A stretch of DNA of 64,000 nt from Haloarcula marismortui ATCC 43049 (lineage in GTDB: Archaea; Halobacteriota; Halobacteria; Halobacteriales; Haloarculaceae). Within the stretch, counting starts at the first letter, position 1. Every line of letters begins with the position of its first letter. Below the pieces are notes generated by a model. It was not told the DNA's origin, made no database searches, and was given only the letters and a program-made list of their open reading frames with translations. The stretch lies in assembly GCF_000011085.1 (NCBI RefSeq), contig NC_006396.1:868001-932000 (forward strand), read 5' to 3'. This document shows positions 7,987 through 16,756 of the stretch, piece after piece. The position numbers and the translations under genes were made by a program.

Positions 7987-10074
7987 ATGGTCACCTGGGG
8001 GGTGGCAGGCGAGCGGGTGGGCCGGGACGGCGGTGAAGCGCTGGACTGGGATGGGGAAACGGCCGACCCGACCGCACTGGTGCACCAATTACACAATCGA
8101 GAGAGTACTGACGGAGAACAGTTACCACGGCGTGTCGACGATTGTTACCGCGGGTCCGTCACCGAGTTAGCGCTGCCGGCGGTCGATGCCATGGTAACCC
8201 GCGTTGATACTGACGCCGATAGCGGGACGGTTGATTCACCGACAACGCTGCAGGAAGGCGAGTACCTGTTGACGATGCAGGCCCGTGCTGCGGATAGCGA
8301 CCGGGAATCCCCGCTGGGCGTCGTCGACGACATCCGGATCCACGTCCACTTCGACGGCCCGGCGTCGCTCCATTCGGCCGGTATTACCACCGTGCTTAGT
8401 TTCCAAGAGCCGACGAGCATTACCGTCGGGTTCGTCTGGGAAACGAACACGGAGCGGCCGCATCTGCAGGTCCCCGCGACGCCCGAAGGGCTCGCAACGG
8501 CGATTACGCATCTGAGCGGAGCGCATCACACGATGCAGCCGTCCCGCTCGCATCCGGAACTCCGTGGACACCCGCCGATAGTCACGACCGGCGAGACAAC
8601 CCGTATTCCGGAGCCGGTGCGACAGAACCGTCCAGAGACTGGTATCACGCTCCGTGTTCCGGAGTGCGAGGCGGAACTGCTCGTCAGCGCCCCGCTGGCG
8701 TACTATCTCGGGGCCGAAGTGGTAGTCGAGTCACGGGATGCAGCACTGTTGACGGCCGACGGCACGTCGGTACACCGCTCTTTCGACGCGTGGCCGTCGC
8801 TACAGACCGGCGTCGCGGCGCTGCTCCGGAAGGTGTTCTACCTCGACTGTCTGGTCAGACGCGTCGACCCGGCCGAGAGTGGCCCTCGTATCACGTCCGC
8901 CCTCTCGCTCGACCCGGACACAGTTCGGTCGCTGTCGCCGGCTGGACGGCTCGAGCGGTACATCGATGTCTCCGACGAGGCCGTGAACTCGATTCTGCCG
9001 GAGTGGCCACTCTCGACGTACGTCTCACCCGAACCGGAGCGGGTCCGCTATCTGCCCTTCCTCCTTGACCGGCTCAGTCTCATCTACCTGCCAGACAGCT
9101 CACGGCTTGATCAGGATGAACTACTCGACAGAACGCTGGCGGATTCGTATCTGAGTCGCGGATCGGCCGAGCGCCCGCCAGTCATCGAGCCGAACCTGCG
9201 CGAGGGCCAACTGCACTCGTGGCTCGCGCCGGGGAACCCGATAGACGCCTGCAAAACGCCACCGGAAGCGTACGTGAACCGCTACCGGAGTCAGAACCGT
9301 GACACCGACAGCCAACAGGTCGCGGTTGTCCTCAACGACGAGGAGATGGCAGACGAACACACAGAAGTCACGGAGATATATCGGGCAGCTGACCTCCCCA
9401 TGGACGTACGGGTCAGCGAACTGCTGTCGGTCAACGAACTGGCCGACGTGTTCCGGCAGCCGACGGAGTTCGTCCACTTCATCGGGCACTGCGACGAGGC
9501 GGGACTGCGCTGTCCCGACGGTAATCTGGCACTGTCGTCGCTGTCGGAAGCCCGAACGCAAACGTTCTTCCTGAACGCCTGTGGCTCCTACGATGAAGGG
9601 CTTGATCTGGTCAAACAGGGCGCAGTCGCCGGCGCAGTGACACTCACCGACGTGCTGGACAAGCACGCCGCCCTGGTCGGGACCGCCTTCGCGCGCTTGC
9701 TCAGTAACGGATTCAGCATCCAGCGAGCGCTGGAACTCGCTCGCCGGCGGATAATGATGTGTAAAGACTACGCGGTTGTCGGGGACGGGACCTACTCCAT
9801 CGTTCCCAATCCCGCGCATCCTGCAGTCGTCTGGCTCTCCGAAGGGGAGACAGGATTCGACGTGCAGTGTACGGTCGTGTCCCCGGAACGGCCCGGCGAG
9901 AGCTACCGCCTGCCGTTCGACGACAGCGCCGCGCTGAACGGCGAACAGACGAGCCACTCGCTCAGTGCTACGGAGTTGGCCGACGCGCTGGGCCAGACCT
10001 CGCTGCCTGTCATCTACGACGGGGAGTTCCACTGGTCCGATGACCTGGCCGCGCGCCTCCGGACGGGCTTCTGA
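7987..10074 (+). CDS. CHAT-domain (caspase-like) protein
   Basis: A 695-residue cytoplasmic protein. Its C-terminal third (about residues 420-620) is a CHAT caspase-like domain: His501 in FVHFIGHCDEAG and Cys532 in FFLNACGSYDEG form the expected dyad, followed by GAVAGAVTLTDVLD and GTAFARLLSNGFSIQRALELAR, typical of the fold. The N-terminal 400 residues resemble no domain known to me and contain no TPRs. No signal peptide or membrane segment is seen. CHAT proteins are often proteases in signalling or defence, but many haloarchaeal copies are untested. It is followed after 378 bases by the TbsP-like regulator, not in a tight operon. Domain call firm; role unknown. Confidence 0.85.
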   Translation: MVTWGVAGERVGRDGGEALDWDGETADPTALVHQLHNRESTDGEQLPRRVDDCYRGSVTELALPAVDAMVTRVDTDADSGTVDSPTTLQEGEYLLTMQARAADSDRESPLGVVDDIRIHVHFDGPASLHSAGITTVLSFQEPTSITVGFVWETNTERPHLQVPATPEGLATAITHLSGAHHTMQPSRSHPELRGHPPIVTTGETTRIPEPVRQNRPETGITLRVPECEAELLVSAPLAYYLGAEVVVESRDAALLTADGTSVHRSFDAWPSLQTGVAALLRKVFYLDCLVRRVDPAESGPRITSALSLDPDTVRSLSPAGRLERYIDVSDEAVNSILPEWPLSTYVSPEPERVRYLPFLLDRLSLIYLPDSSRLDQDELLDRTLADSYLSRGSAERPPVIEPNLREGQLHSWLAPGNPIDACKTPPEAYVNRYRSQNRDTDSQQVAVVLNDEEMADEHTEVTEIYRAADLPMDVRVSELLSVNELADVFRQPTEFVHFIGHCDEAGLRCPDGNLALSSLSEARTQTFFLNACGSYDEGLDLVKQGAVAGAVTLTDVLDKHAALVGTAFARLLSNGFSIQRALELARRRIMMCKDYAVVGDGTYSIVPNPAHPAVVWLSEGETGFDVQCTVVSPERPGESYRLPFDDSAALNGEQTSHSLSATELADALGQTSLPVIYDGEFHWSDDLAARLRTGF

Positions 10075-10410
10075 GGAAGGGAGAGCTATCAGACTCTATG
10101 GCCGGAGCCGAGGCGGCCGCCGTCTGTTTCCGAACCGACCGACCGAGTCGTTGCGGCGATGCGACATCTTCCGGGAACCTTTCGTACTGGAGGTCAGATT
10201 TGAGACGATACCCGGGTCGTAACTTCTGGCGGGAAGGAAACAGTGATACCAGCCACTGATTCGGCCGAATTTACGCGGCGTCACCGAGCGGCATTGGTGG
10301 TTCAGTCCGTGGGTCGAACGGCTTCTGCTTAGGATAATTGACCAATATTTTATCGCTGTTCGCTAGTGGGTGTTGTCGGATTGTTGGCGAAATCAACACA
10401 GTATGGCCGG
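10075..10410. other. Intergenic region before tbsP
   Basis: No gene is supportable. Short frames on either strand lack acidic composition and conserved motifs. The right end becomes AT-rich towards the tbsP promoter. Confidence 0.4.
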
Positions 10411-10424
10411 TAAAATTAAATATA
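10411..10424 (+). promoter_or_regulatory. Putative TATA box of tbsP-like gene
   Basis: TAAAATTAAATATA lies about 30-40 bases before the ATG at 10453. A second AT run (CTATATAC) sits closer to the start. A purine-rich GGCAAGGGAC directly precedes the ATG and might act as a weak ribosome-binding site. Confidence 0.45.
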
Positions 10425-10452
10425 GCAGTACACTATATACTGGCAAGGGACA

Positions 10453-11271
10453 ATGACCGAAAATCTCCTGCAAGACGACATCGGGTCCATGCTGACCACG
10501 GTGTTTGGGGCAACCGACGAGCCGGTGTACGTCGTGAACCCGTCGCGGCAGACCATTTCTGAGCTTGTATCGACACTAGACGCAGATTCGGGCGCTCCGG
10601 AAGTTCGGCTGCTGGCCGACGAGCGGGCACTGAAAGACGTCATGGACGACTTCCTCGTTGCGAGCACCGCGGCCGACCTCATCGATGAGGGGCGGCTCAC
10701 GATGCGACTGCTCGACGACGTGCCGAACCACTCGGTCGCGGTAACTGTTGACACGGTGTACGCGCTCGTCACGATCAGCGATACGGTCGGCGGTCTCGGG
10801 ACCGACGACGCAGCATTCGTGGACAACGCCTACGACTACCACGACTCAGCTTGGACGGACGCCGACGAGTACTCACTCCGGACGCCGCCACTCAACCGCG
10901 TCCAGAGCACGCTTGAATCCGATATCGGCCCGGAAACCGCGTCGGACTTCAACGACGTTCTCAGCTCGCTGTCGACGGCCCGCGGCGATGGTGACGGGCT
11001 TGATGAGGTCACCATCAGTCTGCTCGTGGCTGCCCGAAACGGCGAACTCCTGTACGACATCAGCAAGTGGGGCGAGGATGTCGGGCTGGCGAGCAAGGCG
11101 ACGTTCTCGCGGACGAAGACGAAACTCGAAGACATGAACCTCATCGACACCGAGAAGGTCCCGATTGACGTGGGTCGCCCGCGACTCCGCCTGATGCTCG
11201 GTGACGACCGACTCAAAGACGCCGACCCGGACGAACTGGCCTCCGTCGCCCAATCCATCCTCGCCGCGTAG
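10453..11271 (+). CDS. tbsP: TbsP-like transcriptional regulator (DUF5821)
   Basis: A 272-residue acidic protein. It resembles the haloarchaeal family described as TbsP, a regulator acting with TrmB on glycolytic/gluconeogenic genes; I rely on memory of the family, not a search. The N-terminal part (DEPVYVVNPSRQTISELV, LLADERALKDVMDDFLVAST) looks like a ligand or effector domain. The C-terminal part (LLVAARNGELLYDISKWG, LASKATFSRTKTKLEDMNLI, DVGRPRLRLML) reads as a winged helix-turn-helix. YcaO starts 31 bases downstream on the same strand, so the two are probably co-transcribed. Confidence 0.68.
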   Translation: MTENLLQDDIGSMLTTVFGATDEPVYVVNPSRQTISELVSTLDADSGAPEVRLLADERALKDVMDDFLVASTAADLIDEGRLTMRLLDDVPNHSVAVTVDTVYALVTISDTVGGLGTDDAAFVDNAYDYHDSAWTDADEYSLRTPPLNRVQSTLESDIGPETASDFNDVLSSLSTARGDGDGLDEVTISLLVAARNGELLYDISKWGEDVGLASKATFSRTKTKLEDMNLIDTEKVPIDVGRPRLRLMLGDDRLKDADPDELASVAQSILAA

Positions 11272-11302
11272 GTTTTTCTCCCTTCACCACGAGGGCTTCG
11301 GC

Positions 11303-13012
11303 ATGCGAACTGTCGAAGTCGTCGGGCGTGGACCGGCTGTTGATGCACTTGCCGCGTTTCTCGCTGATATCGACGTTTCAGTAGCACAGCCGTCGACACC
11401 AGCGGACAGCAGTGGCGACCTCGCCATCGTCGTCGATACCGTCGGTTCGGAGCGGTTTGCGGCGTGGAACGACCGGGCGAAAGACGATGCCATTCCGTGG
11501 GTCGCCGTCGAACTGGGCGGCGTCGGTGGTGTCCCGGTGACTGACGCCGCGATTAGCGGCTTCGGACCTGAGACGGGCTGTTTCGACTGTCTCCGGACGC
11601 GGGTCGAGGCGACGGTCGATGACACCGAGGAAGTCACAGGAGCCCCGGCAGCAGCCACGCAACGATTCGCGGGAGCGCTGGCCGGTCGACTGGTGACCCA
11701 GTTTCTCGACGGCGACGCTGCTCTCCTCGGGACCGTCACGGAACTTCCACACACCCAGCGGCGGTTCCTGCCTGTCCCAGGCTGTGACTGTGGCGGGACA
11801 CAGGGCCATTCCCTCGGCGACGGTCGGCAGACGGCCCCCGACAGCGAGGCGCTATCGCGGGCGGAACTGGGCCTCGACGACCGGGTCGGTATCGCCACGG
11901 AGGTCGGTGAGGTCGAATCGTTCCCGGCTCCGTACTACCTGTCGACGCTCGCCGACACCGCCGGATTCAGCGACGTGTCGGCCGCCGCCAAGGCCGCCGG
12001 TGTTGCCATCGACTGGGACACAGCATTCATGAAAGCGCTGGGCGAGAACTACGAGCGGTACGCGGCCGGCGTCTACCGGGAAGGGAATCTACAGCACGGA
12101 ACAGTCGCCGATGTACCGGCTGCCGTCACACCCGATACGTTCGTCAGAGACGAGGCCGAGTGGGACGAATCGCATGCGCTCCCCTGGGTTCCTGCCGAGA
12201 ATCTGCTGACCGACGAGCAGCGGTCGCTGCCCGCCGAAACCGTCCACTATCCGCCGCCCTCGAACGCTGTCAGACCGGCAACGACGACCGGGCTCGGACT
12301 GGGCAACACCGTCACGGAGGCCTTGCTGACCGGGCTGTACGAGGTTATCGAGCGCGACGCCGCGATGCTGTCGTGGTACTCGACGTTCGACCCGCTCCGC
12401 GTTGCCATCGATGAGCACGAGCAGTACGAAACGCTCCGGCGGCGCGCCACATCTGAGGGCCTCGATGTGACGGCGCTGTTACTGACACAGGACGTGGACG
12501 TGCCAGTCATCACTGTCGCACTGGCACAGGACGAGTGGCCGCGCTTCGCGCTCGGGACCGACGCGGATCTGAACCCGGGTGCGGCCGCCGTCGGCGCGCT
12601 GGAGGAGGCGCTCCAGAACTGGATGGAACTCGATAGTATGGGTCCCGAGGCGGCCATGGATGCACAGGGTGCTATCGGGCGCTACGCCAAGTCGCCCGGT
12701 GAGGCGGCCGACCTGACGGCTTCGGAGACGGCAGTCCCGCTGGACTCGCTTGGCCCTGATGTGGACCTCTCTGGCGAGGCAGAGCTAGAGACGTTGTGTG
12801 ACCGGGCGGCCGACGCGGGGCTCGCTCCGTACGGGACGCGGTTGACGACGCGCGACCTCGAACAGCTCGGGTTCGAGGCGGTTCGAGTCGTTTGTCCGTC
12901 GGCACAGCCGCTGTTCTTCGGTGAGTCGTTCTTCGGCGAGCGGGCCGAAACCGTGCCGGCCGACCTCGGCTTCGAACCGCGACTTGACCGGGATCACCAC
13001 CCGTTCCCCTAA
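11303..13012 (+). CDS. YcaO-domain protein with E1-like N-terminus
   Basis: A 569-residue protein starting MRTVEVVGRGPAVDAL at ATG 11303; the open frame extends back into the upstream gene, but that part is not protein-like. Residues 1-165 resemble the ThiF/E1-like leader-binding part of azol(in)e cyclodehydratases. Cys93/Cys96 (CFDC) and Cys161/Cys163 (CDC) could hold a structural zinc. The YcaO domain follows, with the ATP-site region TTTGLGLGNTVTEALLTG and EVIERDA. YcaO enzymes activate backbone amides with ATP to make azolines or thioamides. No precursor peptide, TfuA or McbC-like oxidase lies nearby, so the substrate is unknown. Probably one operon with the tbsP-like gene. Confidence 0.85.
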   Translation: MRTVEVVGRGPAVDALAAFLADIDVSVAQPSTPADSSGDLAIVVDTVGSERFAAWNDRAKDDAIPWVAVELGGVGGVPVTDAAISGFGPETGCFDCLRTRVEATVDDTEEVTGAPAAATQRFAGALAGRLVTQFLDGDAALLGTVTELPHTQRRFLPVPGCDCGGTQGHSLGDGRQTAPDSEALSRAELGLDDRVGIATEVGEVESFPAPYYLSTLADTAGFSDVSAAAKAAGVAIDWDTAFMKALGENYERYAAGVYREGNLQHGTVADVPAAVTPDTFVRDEAEWDESHALPWVPAENLLTDEQRSLPAETVHYPPPSNAVRPATTTGLGLGNTVTEALLTGLYEVIERDAAMLSWYSTFDPLRVAIDEHEQYETLRRRATSEGLDVTALLLTQDVDVPVITVALAQDEWPRFALGTDADLNPGAAAVGALEEALQNWMELDSMGPEAAMDAQGAIGRYAKSPGEAADLTASETAVPLDSLGPDVDLSGEAELETLCDRAADAGLAPYGTRLTTRDLEQLGFEAVRVVCPSAQPLFFGESFFGERAETVPADLGFEPRLDRDHHPFP

Positions 13013-13027
13013 TCGGACCAGTGGCTG

Positions 13028-14176
13028 TCAGATACCGAACGTCGCCCGCAGCATATCCCGCGAGCCCGGCCCGAGGCCGACGGCGGTAACGGCGATGAGC
13101 AACAGCAGTGCGTACCGTGGGCTGTCGTCGATGAACTCCTGGTTGAACAACGAGACGACCAGCGAGGCGACGGCAAGCTTGACAACTAAGAACGGCCAGG
13201 ATGTGCCGATAGCAGCCGAGAGACCGGCCGGCTGGAGTGCCTCGGTAGCCGTAATGATGAACTCGTTGGCCGGGTGTTTCGGATAGTACGTTAGCGGGAC
13301 ATTGAGTGCGTCGAGCCAGTCGGCCAACAGAACGTTCGCAACACCGTCGATTGCGTGGCCCCAGATGACCAGCAGGCCGATATAGCCAGTTCCGTCGTTC
13401 AGTACCGGGCGGTAGGACTCAAACAGGCGGTACAGTCCGTACGCCAGTGCCGACGCGAGTGCGACAGTCGTGATGAGGACTGACGGGTACAGCGTGGCGT
13501 ACTCGCGGGTGAGGGCGACAAACGTGAGATACAGAAGCGTCACGGCGACAAAGGCCCCGCCGATAGCGCCGGTCGTCCGGTAGTAGCTGTCGACGACCCC
13601 ACGCTGTTCGAGGTCCACGCAGACGACGAGGACGAGCAGGGTCAGCAGAAATACCGTGCCGTAAATCACGGGACTGATGATGAGCGAACTGAGCGGATAC
13701 TCGACGATCGGTGACACTCCGGCGTCGACTGCGCGGTCGGTTGCGTCTTCGACGGTCCGCAACGCACCGCCAAGCAGCATGAACGGCACGAACGCGAAGT
13801 AGAGCTTCGGGTCTTCGGCGATGTCCAGTCGCTCTAGAAGGAAGTAGACACCGACGAGCATGTACACTAGAATCAGCATATAGCCGATTTCGGAGACGAT
13901 AGTGTATCCTGGTTCGGCGATGAGCCGCCCCTCCTGAATGGCCGCCGTACAGCCATCGTACAGCGGTTGTGGGCCGGACGCAGTCATTTCGGCACAGCTA
14001 GCCGACTTGGCGTCCGCGTACACTGGCCCCCAGAAGTACTGCCAGAGGAACCGGTCCCAGACAGCCTGTGGAGCGGCCGTAACAGCGCCGACCGCGACGA
14101 GAAGGACTGCAACGAAAGAGCCCACCCAGAGCTGGCCGGGCCCGTACTCATCAACGGCTCGCTCGAGCGTATCCAT
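13028..14176 (-). CDS. DUF63 family membrane protein
   Basis: A 382-residue polytopic membrane protein with about eight hydrophobic segments. It begins MDTLERAVDEYGPGQLWVGSF and contains RFLWQYFWGPVYADA, ILVYMLVGVYFLLER and LLVIWGHAIDGVANVLL, matching the archaeal DUF63 family. The function of that family is not established. The gene ends 15 bases from the convergent YcaO gene, so it is not part of that operon. Confidence 0.85.
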   Translation of the reverse strand: MDTLERAVDEYGPGQLWVGSFVAVLLVAVGAVTAAPQAVWDRFLWQYFWGPVYADAKSASCAEMTASGPQPLYDGCTAAIQEGRLIAEPGYTIVSEIGYMLILVYMLVGVYFLLERLDIAEDPKLYFAFVPFMLLGGALRTVEDATDRAVDAGVSPIVEYPLSSLIISPVIYGTVFLLTLLVLVVCVDLEQRGVVDSYYRTTGAIGGAFVAVTLLYLTFVALTREYATLYPSVLITTVALASALAYGLYRLFESYRPVLNDGTGYIGLLVIWGHAIDGVANVLLADWLDALNVPLTYYPKHPANEFIITATEALQPAGLSAAIGTSWPFLVVKLAVASLVVSLFNQEFIDDSPRYALLLLIAVTAVGLGPGSRDMLRATFGI

Positions 14177-14279
14177 GGCCCAGTGACCGGTGGCAGGCGG
14201 TTTTAGCGTTCCGGTCGCGTGTGCTCACAGCGGAATTCCGCGAGCCAGACGCGGCGAGGTTTGGATGCGAAAAGTGAGG

Positions 14280-15119
14280 TTACTCTCCCCTGAGTGCCTC
14301 GTTGCCGGCCGCTACGAATGCCTCGTGTGCTTCGCCGTTTGAGGCGACGACGGAATCGCTGTCGTGGGTCCAGGGCTCGCCATCGAGGTCAGTGACCGTG
14401 CCGCCAGCCTGTCGGACCATATGGACGCCGGCGAGCGTATCCCAGGGTGCCATCGGGCGCGTGCAAACGAGCCCTTCGAGCGCCCCGTCGGCAACGTGTG
14501 CCAGCGTCGCCTGAAACGAACCCAGACGCCGAATGTCGCCGAAGCGGTCGCCGACAGCACTGCACAACCGACCGAACTCAGCCCTGTCGTCACGGTCCCA
14601 CCAGCCGACAGGGGCCACGGCGAACGTCTCCGGGTCGGTTCGGCCACTCACCGAAAGCTCGGTCCCATCTCGCGTCACGTTCTCGGGGCCGGCGGCATAG
14701 AGGTCGCCATACGAGGGGAGATAGGTCACTGATGCGACCGGCTCACCGTCGACAATTGCGCTGACGGCCGTCCCCCACAGACGCATCCCACGGACGTAGT
14801 TCGCCGTCCCGTCAATCGGGTCGATGACCCACAGGGAACCACTGTCGGGGACGCTATCGACCGCTTCAGGCTCGCGGTCAGCCTCGGGCCCGGCCCGCGT
14901 CGAAAGGTCTTCCTCACAGAGAAATCGGTCGTCAGGGAACTCTGCTCGAATCGTGGCGACGACCTGCCGCTGGGCGTCGCGGTCCGTCTCCGTAACGAGG
15001 TCGTTCTTGTTGGCCTTCGAATCGACACTGAGGTCGCCCCGGAACTGCTCGCGGGCAACGACACCGCCAGCGCGGGCCGCTCGCTCGGCAACCGCCGCCC
15101 GGTGGCTTGCATCTGTCAT
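14280..15119 (-). CDS. Inositol monophosphatase family protein
   Basis: Metal-dependent sugar phosphatase; archaeal members can act on inositol-1-phosphate and often fructose-1,6-bisphosphate. Start set at ATG 15119 (MTDASHRAAVAER); the upstream extension is weak. The 279 residues contain all family motifs: TETDRDAQ near the N-terminus, FLCEED (metal-binding Glu), WVIDPIDGTANYVRGM and WDTLAGVHMVRQAGGTVTD. It points the same way as the DUF63 gene, about 100 bases upstream of it. The exact substrate cannot be told from sequence. Confidence 0.9.
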   Translation of the reverse strand: MTDASHRAAVAERAARAGGVVAREQFRGDLSVDSKANKNDLVTETDRDAQRQVVATIRAEFPDDRFLCEEDLSTRAGPEADREPEAVDSVPDSGSLWVIDPIDGTANYVRGMRLWGTAVSAIVDGEPVASVTYLPSYGDLYAAGPENVTRDGTELSVSGRTDPETFAVAPVGWWDRDDRAEFGRLCSAVGDRFGDIRRLGSFQATLAHVADGALEGLVCTRPMAPWDTLAGVHMVRQAGGTVTDLDGEPWTHDSDSVVASNGEAHEAFVAAGNEALRGE

Positions 15120-15190
15120 ATCTGATGCTGGACCGCCCGTGTTCAAACCATCTCGCCTTCCAGCAAAACAGGGCCGACGGCTGGGATGGG

Positions 15191-15391
15191 TTACTCTTCT
15201 TCGACAGCCTCGTCAACAGCGTCGAGAATGGCTTCAGCGATGTCCCGCGCCTCATTGGGCGTGTACAGGACCTGATTCCCCAGTGACTGTTCTATACGGA
15301 CATAGCCGTCATCGTCCTCAATGGAGAAAAACGCTGTATTCTCCAGCGGTGGCACGCGCAGGCTGGCCCCCTCGGACTGGTCTGTAGCCAT
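15191..15391 (-). CDS. Small acidic hypothetical protein (66 aa)
   Basis: Starts MATDQSEGASLRVPP at ATG 15391; a further upstream start adds five residues but lacks support. It is acidic throughout (SIEDDDGYVRIEQ, EAILDAVDEAVEEE), with an N-terminal beta-like half and a C-terminal helix. No domain is recognised. It lies just upstream of the IMPase-family gene on the same strand, about 70 bases away, so it may share its transcript. The AT-rich region right of it marks the border with the accessory region. Confidence 0.68.
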   Translation of the reverse strand: MATDQSEGASLRVPPLENTAFFSIEDDDGYVRIEQSLGNQVLYTPNEARDIAEAILDAVDEAVEEE

Positions 15392-15604
15392 GTTACAATA
15401 TAACATGGGAAACGATTTAAAGCTACGGCCTGGGTTACAGAAATCGTTCTAATTTCAAATATTGATTATCTCTCCCGACGACTATCTCAAAGATATGCAT
15501 ATATGGCTTCGATACGTGGGTAGCTTCGACTCACCAAGAACGTCGAAGTTGATATATTTTTGATGGTAGTCTGCGCCTTTGGCTGCGCAGTGCAACACTA
15601 GTCA

Positions 15605-16117
15605 ATGCACCGGAAGACAACTGCCGCAAATAATACTCAATGCGATTCCGTGCACTATTTCAATGTGTTCTTGGCGTAGTTCGACCAGTCTGGACGGGAC
15701 CTCTGGGTCATCGGCGAGCCATTTGAGCAGCGTCCCGGATCGGTCGGCGACTTCGAGAACTCACTCATCGATACGCACACGTTCGATCGCGAACTTGAGG
15801 CGCCCGAGAACGTTGAGACGACGAACCCGCTCATCTTCTAGACGCTGTACATCAGCACCGACAGCACCGAGTACAAGGCTGTCGTCGGTGCCAGCGCCGG
15901 TACCGTCGGGCTTGGCGTTAACTACGTTGAGGGTGACAATCTTGACAGCGACATCCACTACGCCAGCGAGAGCTACGATGGGCCAATGTAACACAAGGTG
16001 GTCATCGACGAGCCCATGGGTGTCAAGTACGACCTCGTGGTGAACGATACCGTCTCAATCGGCGAGGCCATAGCTACCACCGGGAACGCCAGTTCAGTGT
16101 GGCCGATATCTACTTAA
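15605..16117 (+). pseudogene. Decayed gene with three in-frame stops, perhaps viral
   Basis: One frame from ATG 15605 to TAA 16115-16117 (171 codons) keeps coding texture across TAG at 15677, TAG at 15839 and TAA at 15989. Readable segments include DQSGRDLWVIGEPFEQRPG, DSTEYKAVVGASAGTVGLG, SDIHYASESYDGPM and VVIDEPMGVKYDLVVNDTV. The beta-rich, Gly/Val/Thr-rich style recalls virion or surface proteins, but no family is recognised. Two short hairpins lie upstream (15524-15548 and 15571-15590). A nonsense-broken gene is the simplest reading. The viral origin is only a guess. Confidence 0.55.
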
Positions 16118-16308
16118 CCAATTCTCAATTCGTCGGCGCGCCAGTTGTCGTCTTACCACCGAGCGGAATCCATGAGATTACGTGGATAAGTATTAGCTAT
16201 CCGATGAATATGCTCTCGGTGCAGGTCGCCATGGACCACAATATTGAGCGGGCCAACATCATCAGCGCAGACTACCCCGAATATAACGTCTGGACCAACC
16301 GCGAATAG
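16099..16308 (+). CDS. Short fragment, possible continuation of decayed gene
   Basis: A 69-codon frame opening at GTG 16099 and overlapping the end of the preceding pseudogene in another frame. It reads VADIYLTNSQFVGAPVVVLPP, then GIHEITWISISYPMNMLSVQ, and ends NVWTNRE. The texture suits a beta-rich structural protein. It may be the next gene of the same lost element or the frameshifted tail of the preceding one. No domain is recognised and expression is doubtful. Confidence 0.35.
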   Translation: MADIYLTNSQFVGAPVVVLPPSGIHEITWISISYPMNMLSVQVAMDHNIERANIISADYPEYNVWTNRE

Positions 16309-16543
16309 TCGCAGTCAACGCCGCAGGGGAGGTGTGCTGGGTGCGTTCATCGCATCGGCTGGCGGCTCCCAGCCTCTGGGCCATCGATACTGTCGCCAAA
16401 CTGGTCAGCGGCTTCAAGAGCGTGCGTGGTATCAGTGATATTTCCTCAGCTTTCGAGTGGGTTCGTGAGCGCTATCATGGTGAATCTCGTCAGCGGATTA
16501 GCCACGACACTATATCTCTCGCCTAGACCCATTAAAAACTGCG
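16309..16543. other. Remnant sequence, no clear gene
   Basis: Short overlapping frames occur, such as one at 16332-16526 containing WAIDTVAKLVSGFKSVRG. None is long or recognisable. It looks like more of the decayed element to its left. Confidence 0.35.
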
Positions 16544-16756
16544 CTAGAAGGCGTCGAAGGTCTTGCGGAGGTAACAGAACGTACAGCAACTCTCGACGCG
16601 GTCGTAGTAGCAGCCGTCTGTGTGCGACGGGTAGTGCTGCTGGCCATCCGGACCCTCTTCACCGGGCATCTCAACCTGCAGGTACCGCTCACTGAAACGA
16701 GCGGGACCTGACGTCGTGGGCGACTCGGCCTGCTTATCAGGACTTTCAACAGCCAT
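16544..16756 (-). CDS. Small Cys-rich protein (70 aa)
   Basis: Starts MAVESPDKQAESPTTSGPAR. Four cysteines cluster at the C-terminal end in DGCYYDRVESCCTFCYLRKT, which suggests a small metal-binding or disulfide-rich module. The N-terminal half is polar and probably disordered. Not recognised as a named family. Support for a real gene comes from a second, broken copy at 20073-20222 that keeps the same C-terminal pattern. It stands alone, with an AT-rich upstream region that could carry its promoter. Confidence 0.6.
   Translation of the reverse strand: MAVESPDKQAESPTTSGPARFSERYLQVEMPGEEGPDGQQHYPSHTDGCYYDRVESCCTFCYLRKTFDAF

Noticed and set aside
9121..10032. 303-codon frame opposite the CHAT gene
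   Set aside because: Arg/Val-rich shadow frame; the CHAT frame has clear motifs.
15677..15991. TAG/TAA codons as recoding (pyrrolysine or suppression)
   Set aside because: Both amber and ochre stops occur, no pyl genes are seen and haloarchaea are not known to use pyrrolysine; decay is simpler.
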